Assembly (NCBI GenBank): GCA_035552195.1
Contig: DASZLU010000006.1
Span: 62,001 to 126,000, forward strand
DNA: 64,000 nt
Reading direction: 5' to 3'
Source of the DNA: CAIKMD01 sp035552195
Lineage (GTDB): Bacteria; Pseudomonadota; Alphaproteobacteria; ATCC43930; CGMCC-115725
Shown in pieces: positions 1-8,345 of the stretch. Position numbers and translations under genes: made by a program. Numbering within the stretch: the stretch's first letter is position 1; the number at the start of each line of letters is the position of its first letter. Under the pieces are notes generated by a model, which searched no databases, had not been told where the DNA came from, and saw only the letters and a program-made list of their open reading frames with translations.

Positions 1-16
1 TTTACCAAATTGCATC

Positions 17-1021
17 CTACAAACCCAGCGTTTCGGGCACGAACAGTTCTTCCGCGGTCAGGCGCCGCGATATGTAGTTCTGTTCGTGCGCGTAACGGAT
101 GAAATCGTCCATCACCTTGCGGTTGGGCGCGAAGCCGTGGCGGAATGGATCGTCACCGTAAGCGGCCTTCTGCTGCTCGAGGATGAACATCGAATCGACG
201 TAAGACGTCATCTTTTCGATCCAGCAGCATTCGTCGGCGGCCTTCTGCGCCGCGACGAAGGCATTGTAGAGACTGACCGCGATCCACGGCTCGCGCTCGG
301 CAAGCTCCTTCTTCATAACGATCGTATGGCTCACAGGGATATAGCCGAGCGTTTTGACGAGACGCTGCACCTCGCCTTGGCAATCGGGGAACAGGCGGCG
401 GATCCACGGTTCGCGGTTCTGGAATTCGCGCGGCACACGCGGCGCGAAGATCGCATCGACTTCGCCATCTTTCAGCTTCTGCGGCGAGGTCTTTCCCTTG
501 CGCAGCTCGATCTTGATACCGGCCGGCGGTTCGTAGCCGTTGAGCTCGGATTCGCTCGTGACCCAAGTCACCTGGTCGGGCGAAAGGCCGTAATGCTCCT
601 TGAAGATGCCGCGCAGGACAAGGTTGATCGTGAAGCGGAAGCCTTCGAGGCCGATGCGCTTGCCGATAAGATCGCTCGGCGTGGTGATCGGCGAATCCGT
701 GCGCGTGTAGACGAAGGCAAGGATCGGATCGCGCAGCGGGAAGATCGGGATCGCGATGCATGGCTCGCCCCGGTCCCGCGCCGCGACATACCACGACAGC
801 GACATCTCGGCCGCATCGTATTCCTCGTAGACCGGCCGGGTACAGAAATCGCCGACCCATTTATTGGTCGCCCGCAGCTCGATACCCTTCGCCTTGACGC
901 GCCCGTCGATCAGCGGCCGCGTGCGGTCGTAATCGGCGAAAGCGATATCGATCGGCCGCAGCGTTTGCGGCTGCGACGGCGCACGATCGGCGACAACGGG
1001 ACCGTTATCCGGTGAAGTCAT
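17..1021 (-). CDS. 4,5-dihydroxyphthalate decarboxylase-like protein
   Basis: A 334-residue protein with the periplasmic-binding-protein type II fold shared by NMT1-like ABC binding proteins and by 4,5-dihydroxyphthalate decarboxylase. After a polar leader the domain begins near residue 24 (IDIAFADYDRTRPL) and contains the family segment SDLIGKRIGLEGF. No hydrophobic signal peptide is visible, so the product is probably cytosolic. That favours the decarboxylase branch over a transport role. The length matches known decarboxylases of about 330 residues. It lies 57 nt downstream of an ACMSD-type amidohydrolase on the same strand, consistent with an aromatic-acid operon. A phthalate dioxygenase-like Rieske oxygenase is present, but more than 50 kb away. 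The substrate is inferred, not shown. Confidence 0.7.
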   Translation of the reverse strand: MTSPDNGPVVADRAPSQPQTLRPIDIAFADYDRTRPLIDGRVKAKGIELRATNKWVGDFCTRPVYEEYDAAEMSLSWYVAARDRGEPCIAIPIFPLRDPILAFVYTRTDSPITTPSDLIGKRIGLEGFRFTINLVLRGIFKEHYGLSPDQVTWVTSESELNGYEPPAGIKIELRKGKTSPQKLKDGEVDAIFAPRVPREFQNREPWIRRLFPDCQGEVQRLVKTLGYIPVSHTIVMKKELAEREPWIAVSLYNAFVAAQKAADECCWIEKMTSYVDSMFILEQQKAAYGDDPFRHGFAPNRKVMDDFIRYAHEQNYISRRLTAEELFVPETLGL

Positions 1022-1077
1022 GACGAAATCCTTCTCGCGTCCCTCTACTTTATCCGCGGCGGCAGCCGGGGTCTATT

Positions 1078-2013
1078 TCAGCGCGCCCATCGCGGTAGCA
1101 GCTTCTCGAGATTGCCGCTGTCGATCGCCTTCAGCTCGTCAGCCGAGAAGCCGAATTCCTTGAGCTGCTGCGCCGTCTCGAAAGCGGTACGCCACGGGAA
1201 ATCGGTGCCGAAGAGAACCTGGCTCACCGCCACCAGCCGCATCAGCGAGGCCATTGCATAAGGATGCGCCGCCTGCGCCGTGTCGTAATAGAAACGCTTG
1301 AGGTAGGTCAGCACGCCTTCCGGCACCTGCTCCTTCATCCCCTTTTCGCTCTGGGCGAAGCGCACCAGCCGCTCGGTCAGGAACGGCGCGGTGCCGCCGG
1401 CATGCGACCAGATCCACTTGATGCCGGGATAGCGATGCGCCGCGCCGCTGAAGAGGAGCCGCGTGATCGCGCGCGTTGTGTCGGTGCCGAACTCGATCAC
1501 CGCATCGCGAATCCCGGGCAGCACGCCGGAGGTGCAATTCGGCGCGTCGGGATGGGTATAGATCACGGCCTTGCGCCGATTGAGCTCTTCGAAGATCGGG
1601 TCGTAGTAAGGATCGCCGAGCCATTTATCGCCGATATTGGTCATCAGATTGATGCCGTCGGCTTTCAGCACGTCGTAGCTGTATTCGATCTCGCGCAGGC
1701 TGCCGTCGATATCGAGGATCGGCAGCATGGTGAACTGGCCGAAGCGGCCGGGATGATCGCGCACCAACCCGGCGACGTAGTCATTCCATTCGCGCGTGAT
1801 GCCCAGCGTGTCCTTCGGGTTCGGCCAGATATCGACTGGATACGGCATCGAGATGACGACGCCGCGGACATCGCCCTTCTCCATATCCTCCAGCGTCTTC
1901 TCGATCGTCCAGGCATAGGTCGGGCCGCCACCGGCGCCGGCGCGCATCTTCTCGGTCCTGAGGCTCGGCGGCGTGACGTGATGATGAACGTCGATGCGAT
2001 GCGGCGCGGCCAT
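1078..2013 (-). CDS. ACMSD-type amidohydrolase, paralogue 1
   Basis: A 311-residue metal-dependent hydrolase or decarboxylase of the Amidohydro_2 family, related to aminocarboxymuconate-semialdehyde decarboxylase. Metal ligands are visible: the HxH pair at residues 10 and 12 (IDVHHH), H154 in YTHPD, H204 in SHAGG and D271 in GTDFPW. The start at 2013 is chosen because a purine-rich AAGGGGGGA lies just upstream and the family motif begins within ten residues; the frame extends upstream to 2040 without homology. Relatives decarboxylate or hydrolyse aromatic acids or ring-opened semialdehydes. It is probably co-transcribed with the decarboxylase-like gene downstream and diverges from the SDR gene. 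This is one of five related copies in the window. Confidence 0.85.
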   Translation of the reverse strand: MAAPHRIDVHHHVTPPSLRTEKMRAGAGGGPTYAWTIEKTLEDMEKGDVRGVVISMPYPVDIWPNPKDTLGITREWNDYVAGLVRDHPGRFGQFTMLPILDIDGSLREIEYSYDVLKADGINLMTNIGDKWLGDPYYDPIFEELNRRKAVIYTHPDAPNCTSGVLPGIRDAVIEFGTDTTRAITRLLFSGAAHRYPGIKWIWSHAGGTAPFLTERLVRFAQSEKGMKEQVPEGVLTYLKRFYYDTAQAAHPYAMASLMRLVAVSQVLFGTDFPWRTAFETAQQLKEFGFSADELKAIDSGNLEKLLPRWAR

Positions 2014-2111
2014 GGCGGCTCCCCCCTTGCTATTCTTCAAACGCGCGCGGAGGATGTCACAGCGCCGTTACGGCGACAAGCCACGCAGGCGGGAAATCGG
2101 GAGGATAGAAG

Positions 2112-2933
2112 ATGAGCAAGATCGCGATCGTCACCGGCGCGGCGCACGGCATTGGCCGCGCGATGACGCTCGGCCTGCTCGAAGCGGGGCATCGCGTGAT
2201 GGCGAACGATGTCGATGATGACTCCCTCGCCGCGCTCAGTGCCGATGCCGGCGACGCCAAGAGCCGCCTCAAGACCATCACCGCCGATGTGGGACGCGAT
2301 GAGAGCGCGGACCGCATTGTCGCGGCAACGCGCGAGGCGTTCGGCGGGCTCGACATTCTCATCAACAACGCGGGCGTCGGGCCGAACACGGTGCGCAAAG
2401 GGGCGAAGCCAACCGGCGATTTCCGCCACGTCGAGCCGCAGGATTTTCGCCGCATCCTCGAAGTGAACACGGTCGCCCCCTTCCTGATGACGCGCGCGGC
2501 GGTCGCGCCGATGGTCGCGCAACGTTGGGGCCGCATCATCAACGTGACCACCAGTCTCGATTCGATGTGGCGCAAAGGCATGCTGCCCTATGGCGGATCG
2601 AAAGCCGCGAACGAGGCTCATTGCTGCATCATGGCCGAGGAGCTTTCCGGCACCGGCGTCACCGTCAACATCCTCGTGCCCGGCGGCCCCGTGAACACGC
2701 GCCTCGTTGGCGACAATTTCACGCCGGCAGAAAAGCAGAAGCTGATCCAGCCGGAAATCATGGTGACGCCGCTTTTGTGGCTGATCTCGCCCGCCACCGA
2801 CACGATCACCGGCAAACGCTTCATCGCCGCCTTCTGGGACAAGACCCTGTCCGACACCCAGGCCGGCGAAAAATGCAGCGCACCGATGGCCTGGCAACAA
2901 CTCGGCCGGCAGGCGATCTTCCCGGGCGCCTAA
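2112..2933 (+). CDS. SDR family oxidoreductase
   Basis: A classical short-chain dehydrogenase/reductase of 273 residues. The cofactor motif TGAAHGIG is at residues 8-15, NNAG is near residue 90, and the catalytic Tyr-Lys pair sits in YGGSK at residues 160-164, with a preceding Ser in the NVTTS segment. NAD(P)-dependent oxidation or reduction of an alcohol or dihydrodiol is expected. The start has a GGGAGGA Shine-Dalgarno sequence. The gene diverges from amidohydrolase paralogue 1 over a gap of about 100 nt, so both may share a control region. The C-terminal 40 residues are longer than a minimal SDR. The substrate cannot be read from the sequence. Confidence 0.88.
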   Translation: MSKIAIVTGAAHGIGRAMTLGLLEAGHRVMANDVDDDSLAALSADAGDAKSRLKTITADVGRDESADRIVAATREAFGGLDILINNAGVGPNTVRKGAKPTGDFRHVEPQDFRRILEVNTVAPFLMTRAAVAPMVAQRWGRIINVTTSLDSMWRKGMLPYGGSKAANEAHCCIMAEELSGTGVTVNILVPGGPVNTRLVGDNFTPAEKQKLIQPEIMVTPLLWLISPATDTITGKRFIAAFWDKTLSDTQAGEKCSAPMAWQQLGRQAIFPGA

Positions 2934-3102
2934 CCGCGTCCGCCACAGCGTTGGGTTCGTTTCGCAATTTTTATATTTCGCTAGTAGGAACAGCGGCTTA
3001 GCGAGTCTCGGAGCACTCTGAAACGCCAGGCTCGCGCGGAGGGTATAGGCATGCGCAAATTAGAACAAATCGGGAACTTTGTCAAGAACGAATGGCTTTG
3101 GC

Positions 3103-3534
3103 TTAAAGCGCCAGTAGCGCCAACAGGAAAAACACCAGCGCAATCACCCCAAGCGCCGAGCGCAGCTTGTGGCGGGAATACCAGCGCAGCATCAGGGCAC
3201 GGCTCGCCTCGCCGGCCGCTTCGGGTGCGATGGCCTGAAGCTGGCGGTTGATCGGCAGGATCAGCGCGACGGTCCAGGGGATGTTCGCCAGCATGGCGAG
3301 CGCGGCAACGGCGTTGCCGATGTCGCGCAGATGGAGCCACGCGATCATCCCGAGCGCGAAGCCGATGGCGCAGAGCGGCGCCTGAATCACCGCGCCGCGC
3401 TTCAGCGCGATCTTCCAGCCGATGAGCGCGGCTTTGTCGTCCAGCGCGAGCAGCGCCGGCTTCTCAACCAAATTCACATAAAGCGCCGCGCCCGAATAAA
3501 AAGACGCGATCACGAGGGCGAGTGCGACGATCAT
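3103..3534 (-). CDS. DUF1772-like membrane protein
   Basis: A 143-residue integral membrane protein with about four hydrophobic segments (roughly residues 2-20, 48-70, 74-95 and 122-142). The NLVEKPA motif near residue 22 and the overall layout resemble DUF1772, a family that includes fungal anthrone oxygenase-like proteins, but the biochemical role of the bacterial members is not established. The start codon overlaps the stop of the upstream binding-protein gene as ATGA, so the two are probably translationally coupled. It is the last gene of the leftward run that begins with the LysR gene. Confidence 0.65.
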   Translation of the reverse strand: MIVALALVIASFYSGAALYVNLVEKPALLALDDKAALIGWKIALKRGAVIQAPLCAIGFALGMIAWLHLRDIGNAVAALAMLANIPWTVALILPINRQLQAIAPEAAGEASRALMLRWYSRHKLRSALGVIALVFFLLALLAL

Positions 3535-4529
3535 TTACCGTTCACGCGCTTGGCGGCTTCCTCGACCAGGCTGGTATCGGCGTATTTCATCACATCGATA
3601 TCGATCTTGAGGAAGCCGGCGGCTTTCTGCGTCTCGAGATTGCTTTGCAGCGCTTTCAGCGGCGGTATGTTGTCGGGGTCGCGATAGATATCGTTTTTCG
3701 TGAACAGCCAGTGATCGTAGTTGTCGGACGAATTCTTATTGAAGGCGGCGACAATCTCGACCGCCTTGGCATGGTTCTTGGGATCGAGATACCAATGCAG
3801 TGCCCGCGTCTCATCCTCGAGATAATCGACCAGCACCGCGCGGTTCTTGGCGATGAAGGCTTCGCGTGCCACGCGGAAGAGGATCGAGGTCAGCCCCATG
3901 CCGTCGCGCAGATAAAAGAGCGGCCGGGCGATCGCGATCATTTCGGGATCGAGCGCGGTCGAGTGGATGGTGGTGATGAGATCGACGCGCCCCTGCTTCA
4001 ACGCGTCCTTCATGCTCGCATAGGGGATCTCGATCTCGCTGTAATCGCGCTTGTCCTCGAGCCCGTCTTTGCGCAGCAGCGTCCGCATCCCGATATCGGT
4101 GCCTGAGCCGACAGTGTTGGTCGCGGCGACCCGGCCCTTCATATCGGCGACCGTCTTCACCGGCCCGTCTTTCAAAACAACGTAGGGGATCGAGAGATGG
4201 CCCGGATAACCGTCTTCCATCTCGTCGGCGATCACCCTCACGTCGTTCATATGCGCGTTCTGGATGGCAAGGCCGAAGGAGCCGAACGCCATCTCGCCGA
4301 CATCGAGATCACCGGTCGCGAGCGCGGTGATCATCGGCGCGGTACCGCCGAAATGGATCGGATCGAGCGTGTAGCTCTTGCCGAGATGCGTCGCCAGCTC
4401 GGGCGTCTTATCGAGGATTGGCGTGATCGAGCTCGGGACGTCGCTCCAACCGACGCGCAGCTTCACCGGGTCCGCTTGGGCCGATGAGATGGCCGTGGCG
4501 AAGAGACCCAGAACCATCAGTACACGCAT
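3531..4529 (-). CDS. ABC transporter substrate-binding protein (NitT/TauT type), orphan 1
   Basis: A 332-residue periplasmic binding protein of the SsuA/NMT1-like family. An N-terminal signal peptide is clear (MRVLMVLGLFATAISSAQA, cleavage probably before DPVKL). The frame remains open upstream, but that part falls inside a dispersed repeat, and a GGAGGGGG site precedes the ATG at 4529, so the shorter start is chosen. The mature domain carries the DMKGRVAATN segment typical of the family. No ATPase or permease is adjacent. The nearest relative is the tandem paralogue immediately upstream, and another copy lies at 38.2-39.2 kb. It is likely to bind a small organic anion for a transporter encoded elsewhere. 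Confidence 0.85.
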   Translation of the reverse strand: MRVLMVLGLFATAISSAQADPVKLRVGWSDVPSSITPILDKTPELATHLGKSYTLDPIHFGGTAPMITALATGDLDVGEMAFGSFGLAIQNAHMNDVRVIADEMEDGYPGHLSIPYVVLKDGPVKTVADMKGRVAATNTVGSGTDIGMRTLLRKDGLEDKRDYSEIEIPYASMKDALKQGRVDLITTIHSTALDPEMIAIARPLFYLRDGMGLTSILFRVAREAFIAKNRAVLVDYLEDETRALHWYLDPKNHAKAVEIVAAFNKNSSDNYDHWLFTKNDIYRDPDNIPPLKALQSNLETQKAAGFLKIDIDVMKYADTSLVEEAAKRVNGK

Positions 4530-4544
4530 TCCTATCCCCCTCCC

Positions 4545-4624
4545 GTCATTGCGAGGGAGCAAGCGACGAGCAACCCAGAGCATCATATGCGGCCGCTGGA
4601 TTGCTTCGCTTTGCTCGCAATGAC
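4545..4624. repeat. CATTGCGAG-type palindromic intergenic repeat, copy 1
   Basis: An imperfect inverted repeat of about 80 bp that opens with GTCATTGCGAG and closes with its complement CTCGCAATGAC, with internal GCGAAGCAATCC-like words. It lies between two tandem binding-protein genes. Two further copies occur at 19369 and 52814. This is the layout of REP/BIME-type elements. No transposase is present. Confidence 0.85.
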
Positions 4625-4638
4625 GACGGTTGTTGTCG

Positions 4639-5655
4639 TCACTTCGCATTCGCCTGTTTCGCCGCCTGCTCGACGACACTGAGATCGCTCACCTTCGCCG
4701 CATCGATATCCATGTTGAGGAAGCCCGCTTCCTTCTGCGCCTTGATGTTGCGTCCGAGGGCTTCGACGTTCGGCTTGTCGTCTGGGTCGTGATAGAGATC
4801 CTTGTCGGCTTTCCAGATATAGCTGTCGTAGAACGATGCCGGCTTCTTGTTGAAGTCGGACACGATCTTCAATGCTTCGACACGGTTCTTCGGATCGAGA
4901 TACCAGTGCCATTCGCGGATCTCGTCCTCGAAGAAATCCACAAAGGCCGCGCGTTTCTTGGCAATATCGCCCTCGCGCGCGGCTCGCATCAAGATTTGCG
5001 TGGGTCCACCCATCGCGTCGCGCAGCGTGAACAGCGAGCGTGTGACCTTCACGAATTCAGGGTCGTTGACCATTTCCGAGACCGTGGTGGTCATCGCGAC
5101 CTTGCCTTCGGTCAGGAGCTGCTCCTGGTTGGCGAAATTCGCCTCGACGACATTGTAGTCGCGCTGCGCTTCGAGGCCGTGCTTGCGCAGCATCGCCCGC
5201 ATACCGATATCGATGCCGGCGCCGATCACGTTGACCGAGACGCTTTTGCCCTTGAGATGCTCGATCGTCTTGATCGGCCCATCCTTCGACACGACGAACG
5301 GTCCGGTATAGGTATCGGGCCGGACACCGTCCTGCAGCGAGTCCGCGATCATGCGCAGATCGTTCATATGCGCGTTCTGGATGGCGAGCGCGAGCGAGGA
5401 AAAGCTGAGCTCGGCGATATCGAGGTCGCCGCTGGCGAGCGCCGTGATCTGCGGCGTCGTCCCGGCGAAGTGGATCGCCTCCAGCGTGTAACTTTTGCCG
5501 TAATGCCGCGTGACGTCTTTCTTCGCCTCGAAGATCGGCGCGAGCGAAATCGGCACGGTGATCCAGCCGATTTTGAGCGGCGTCGGCGTGTCGGCACGCG
5601 CCATCGTGCCGAGGGCGAAGATCGCAGCGGCGGCCATCACGATAACGCGGCCCAT
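4639..5655 (-). CDS. ABC transporter substrate-binding protein (NitT/TauT type), orphan 2
   Basis: A 338-residue paralogue of the neighbouring binding protein, with a signal peptide (MGRVIVMAAAAIFALGTMARA) and the same domain order. The start has a GGGAGG site seven bases upstream. The two copies are separated by a dispersed palindrome, which suggests an old tandem duplication. Downstream of LysR in the same orientation, it may be in that regulator's operon. No permease or ATPase is adjacent, so a transporter encoded elsewhere, or a sensing role, must be assumed. The ligand is unknown; the family handles taurine, sulfonates, nitrate, phthalate-like acids and pyrimidine precursors. Confidence 0.85.
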   Translation of the reverse strand: MGRVIVMAAAAIFALGTMARADTPTPLKIGWITVPISLAPIFEAKKDVTRHYGKSYTLEAIHFAGTTPQITALASGDLDIAELSFSSLALAIQNAHMNDLRMIADSLQDGVRPDTYTGPFVVSKDGPIKTIEHLKGKSVSVNVIGAGIDIGMRAMLRKHGLEAQRDYNVVEANFANQEQLLTEGKVAMTTTVSEMVNDPEFVKVTRSLFTLRDAMGGPTQILMRAAREGDIAKKRAAFVDFFEDEIREWHWYLDPKNRVEALKIVSDFNKKPASFYDSYIWKADKDLYHDPDDKPNVEALGRNIKAQKEAGFLNMDIDAAKVSDLSVVEQAAKQANAK

Positions 5656-5742
5656 GGTCGTCCTCCCTGTCTTACTTGCTTGGGCAAGAACCTATGCCAA
5701 GCGCTCATCAAAGAAAAGGAACAACGAACGCGATCGTACGCG

Positions 5743-5759
5743 CTCCCGTCAGGCGGGAG
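5743..5759 (-). terminator. Hairpin at the 3' end of the LysR gene
   Basis: A perfect 6-bp inverted repeat (CTCCCG and CGGGAG) with a 5-nt loop that contains the LysR stop codon. There is no T-run behind it, so a classical Rho-independent terminator is not proved. It may simply attenuate read-through into the binding-protein genes. Confidence 0.3.
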
Positions 5760-6756
5760 AACGGGCATGACGGCGCGGCGCCGGCTGTTTGAACTCGGGC
5801 GTTTTGGTGATCGTGCCGGCAATTTCGCGCGCGCAAGCGATGAACAATTGCGCTTCCGGCGACAGCGTCTGGTTCTTCCGCGTGATGATCGCGACCGGCA
5901 GCGGCTCGAACGTCGCATCGACCGGCAGCGCTTTCAGCACCGGCTGCCGCGCGTTGAACAGGCAGAGCATCGAGGCCGGGATCATCGAGACGAAATCTGT
6001 ATGGGTCAGCAAGTGATTGCGCAGATGGAACGAGAAGGAGAGCACATTGGCGCGCGGCGGTTCCAAGCCTTTCACGCGGAAGGTCGCGGCGACCGGCGAG
6101 CCCAGGACCTCGGTCGGGGGCGTCAAGATCCAGCGCGCATCCGCCAGCTCTGCCAGGCTGAGCTTGCGCCGCTTGGCCCAGCGGCTTTGCATGCCGGCCA
6201 CGACATGCAACGGCTCCTCGTAAAGCACCTCGGCGGCAAGCCCGTCTTCGTTGAACGGACGCGCGACGCGGCCGATCATCAGATCGACCTTGCGCTCGCG
6301 CAGCTCGCTGAATTCCAAGGTCACGGTTTGCGCTTGGGCTATGCGCAGCACCATACGCGGATAATCGCGGGTGAAACGCTCGACTACCGCCGGCACGAGA
6401 CCCGCCGCCATCGATTCCGGACAGCCGATGCGGACCTCGCCCATGGTCGGATCGGCGAGGAATTCGAGCTCGTTGATGCCCTGACGCAGCTCGTCGAACA
6501 CCGCGAGCGCGCGCCTCACGAGCACGCGGCCGAACGAAGTCGGCTCGATCCCGCCAGGACTGCGATCGAGCAGCCGCGCGCCCACCGCGCGCTCGAGATC
6601 GGCGATGGCCTTGGAGATGGCGGGCTGCGACACGGCGAGATGGGTCGCGGCCTTAGCCATGCTGCCCCGCTGCGAGACCTCCAGAAGAATATGGAGATCG
6701 CGAAGGGTGACGCGCCGACCGATGCGGCGCTCCCAGTGCTGGTCGGATTCGATCAT
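5749..6756 (-). CDS. LysR family transcriptional regulator
   Basis: A 335-residue LysR-type regulator. The winged helix-turn-helix occupies about residues 16-75 (LHILLEVSQRGSMAKAATHL, then SQPAISKAIADLE), followed by a substrate-binding domain beginning with GEVRIGCPESMA. The C-terminus carries an extra basic tail of about 20 residues. It diverges from a GST gene, and a perfect palindrome lies 16 bp upstream of its start, the usual place for LysR autoregulation and divergent control. Likely targets are the GST/dienelactone hydrolase genes to the right or the two binding-protein genes downstream. The co-inducer is unknown, presumably an aromatic acid or ring-cleavage product. Confidence 0.9.
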   Translation of the reverse strand: MIESDQHWERRIGRRVTLRDLHILLEVSQRGSMAKAATHLAVSQPAISKAIADLERAVGARLLDRSPGGIEPTSFGRVLVRRALAVFDELRQGINELEFLADPTMGEVRIGCPESMAAGLVPAVVERFTRDYPRMVLRIAQAQTVTLEFSELRERKVDLMIGRVARPFNEDGLAAEVLYEEPLHVVAGMQSRWAKRRKLSLAELADARWILTPPTEVLGSPVAATFRVKGLEPPRANVLSFSFHLRNHLLTHTDFVSMIPASMLCLFNARQPVLKALPVDATFEPLPVAIITRKNQTLSPEAQLFIACAREIAGTITKTPEFKQPAPRRHARSPA

Positions 6757-6771
6757 GGAAATGAGAGTGGC

Positions 6772-6787
6772 ATAACCCTCAGGTTAT
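6772..6787. promoter_or_regulatory. Palindromic operator candidate between lysR and GST gene
   Basis: The sequence ATAACC-CTCA-GGTTAT is a perfect 6-bp inverted repeat with a 4-nt centre. It is 16 bp upstream of the LysR start in a 134-bp divergent region. Its T-N12-A spacing is close to, but not exactly, the T-N11-A LysR box. It is the best candidate binding site in this region. Confidence 0.5.
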
Positions 6788-6800
6788 AGCACTAGAAGAA

Positions 6801-6812
6801 GGAAGAACTTCC
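6801..6812. promoter_or_regulatory. Second palindrome in the lysR-GST divergent region
   Basis: GGAAG-AA-CTTCC is a perfect 5-bp inverted repeat 14 bp beyond the first palindrome. LysR regulators commonly contact a recognition site and an activation site, so this could be the second contact. This is inference from position only. Confidence 0.3.
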
Positions 6813-6890
6813 GGTTTATTCCGCGGGCCGATAGCGTCCGGCCAACACGCCCGGAGCCCGGCGGCGTTCGCCCTTTCGGAGGAACGTTTA

Positions 6891-7643
6891 ATGATTACGC
6901 TCTATCACTATTGGAGTTCGGTTTGCTCGCAAAAGGTGCGGATGTGCCTTGCCGAGAAAAAGATCCCGTTCGAGAGCAAGCATATCGATCTGTTCACCTT
7001 CGAGCATTGGGAACCGTTCTACCGCAAGATCAATCAGAAGGGCGTCGTCCCGGCGATCGATCACGACGGCAAGATCATCATCGAGTCCAACGTTATTCTC
7101 GAATATCTCGACGATTTCTTCCCGGCCATTCGCCTGCGCCCCGAGGACCACTACGCCAAGGCGCAGATGCGCATCTGGATCTTCAATTCGGAGGAGATCG
7201 CGCATTCCAACGTGAACACCTGCTCGCACAATCCGCGGCATGCCGTGCGCCTGGCGCAAAAGCCTTATACCCAGGAGCAACTCGACCGCGCGGCGGCGAA
7301 TTGCCCGAACCCGATCATCATGACGCGTTTCCTCCATCGTCTCGCGCACGGCGTGAGCGAGGCGGAAGAGAACGCGGCCTATACGGCGCTCGATTATCTC
7401 CTCGGCATGATGGAGGACACGCTGGCGCAAGGGCCGTGGCTGGCCGGCAAGGAATATTCGCTCGCCGATATCGCGATGGCGCCGTTCATCAATCGCATCG
7501 AGGTGCTGAAGCGGCCCGAGATGGTCGGCGCCGCCCGGCGGCCGCGCCTGGCCGATTGGTGGACGCGTATCCAAGCCCGCCCGGCTTATGAAGAGGCATT
7601 CGCCTTCACAAATCCCGACAAGAGCGATCCGATCAAGCGCTAA
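6891..7643 (+). CDS. Glutathione S-transferase family protein
   Basis: A 250-residue GST with an N-terminal thioredoxin-like domain (YHYWSSVCSQKVRMCLAEKK), the glutathione-binding ES pair in IIESNVILEYLDD near residue 68, and a helical C-terminal domain containing the SLADIAMAPF capping segment. The start has a GGAGGAA site. It is the first gene of a rightward pair with a dienelactone hydrolase and lies opposite the LysR regulator. In aromatic catabolism such GSTs isomerise maleylpyruvate or maleylacetoacetate, or cleave ethers and halides. The sequence does not say which. Confidence 0.88.
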   Translation: MITLYHYWSSVCSQKVRMCLAEKKIPFESKHIDLFTFEHWEPFYRKINQKGVVPAIDHDGKIIIESNVILEYLDDFFPAIRLRPEDHYAKAQMRIWIFNSEEIAHSNVNTCSHNPRHAVRLAQKPYTQEQLDRAAANCPNPIIMTRFLHRLAHGVSEAEENAAYTALDYLLGMMEDTLAQGPWLAGKEYSLADIAMAPFINRIEVLKRPEMVGAARRPRLADWWTRIQARPAYEEAFAFTNPDKSDPIKR

Positions 7644-7665
7644 GCCGCGAGGAGGAAGTCGATCG

Positions 7666-8340
7666 ATGGGCAACCTCATCACCCTGATGGCAGAAGATGG
7701 CCACAAATTCTCGGCCCATCGCGCCGAGGCCGCGGGCAAGCCCAATGGCGGTGTCGTCGTCGTGCAGGAGATTTACGGCGTCAACGAGCATATCCGTTCA
7801 GTTTGTGACGACTATGCCAAGCGCGGCTATAGCGCGATCGCGCCCGCGATCTATGACCGGCAAGAGCGCGGCGCAGAATTTGGCTATGACGGATCACAAG
7901 TGCCGCACATCCGGACGCTGCGCGCCGGCATCGACTGGGAGAAGAATCTGGCTCTCGACATCGCCGCGACGATTGCGACGCTGCGCCCGCTGAAGGTCGG
8001 CGCCGTCGGCTATTGCCTCGGCGGATCGGTCGCTTTCATGGCGGCGTGCCGGCTCGGGGTCGAGGCGGCATCGTGTTACTACCCGACCGACATGCGCAAG
8101 CAATACAACGACAAGCCACGCTGCCCGACGATCGTCCATTTCGCGGAGCGCGACCATGTCATCCCGCGCGAGGTTGTCGACAAGCTGACAGAGGCACAGC
8201 CCGAGCTGCCAGTCTATCTCTACCCGGCCGAGCATGGATTCAACTGCTGGCACCGCGCCGACACGAGCTACGACGAGGCGAGCGCGAAGCTGGCGCTCCA
8301 GCGCACGCTCGACTTATTCGAGCGCTGCCTCGCTCAATGA
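7666..8340 (+). CDS. Dienelactone hydrolase family protein 1
   Basis: A 224-residue alpha/beta hydrolase with a cysteine nucleophile in VGYCLGGSVAF, an acidic residue in ERDHVIP and a histidine in EHGFNCWHR, the Cys-Asp-His triad of dienelactone hydrolases. These hydrolyse dienelactones to maleylacetate in modified ortho-cleavage pathways. The start at 7666 follows an AGGAGGAAG site 22 nt after the GST stop; an open frame continues back into the GST gene without homology. A second family member lies at 51.0-51.7 kb. Pairing with a GST suggests processing of a ring-cleavage product. Confidence 0.88.
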   Translation: MGNLITLMAEDGHKFSAHRAEAAGKPNGGVVVVQEIYGVNEHIRSVCDDYAKRGYSAIAPAIYDRQERGAEFGYDGSQVPHIRTLRAGIDWEKNLALDIAATIATLRPLKVGAVGYCLGGSVAFMAACRLGVEAASCYYPTDMRKQYNDKPRCPTIVHFAERDHVIPREVVDKLTEAQPELPVYLYPAEHGFNCWHRADTSYDEASAKLALQRTLDLFERCLAQ

Positions 8341-8345
8341 CGTTC

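Noticed and set aside
4630..6789. A 719-codon open frame on the plus strand antisense to a binding protein and LysR
   Set aside because: It is a mirror of GC-rich coding sequence: its product is Arg/Asp/Leu-rich and has no recognisable domain, while the minus-strand genes have clear motifs.
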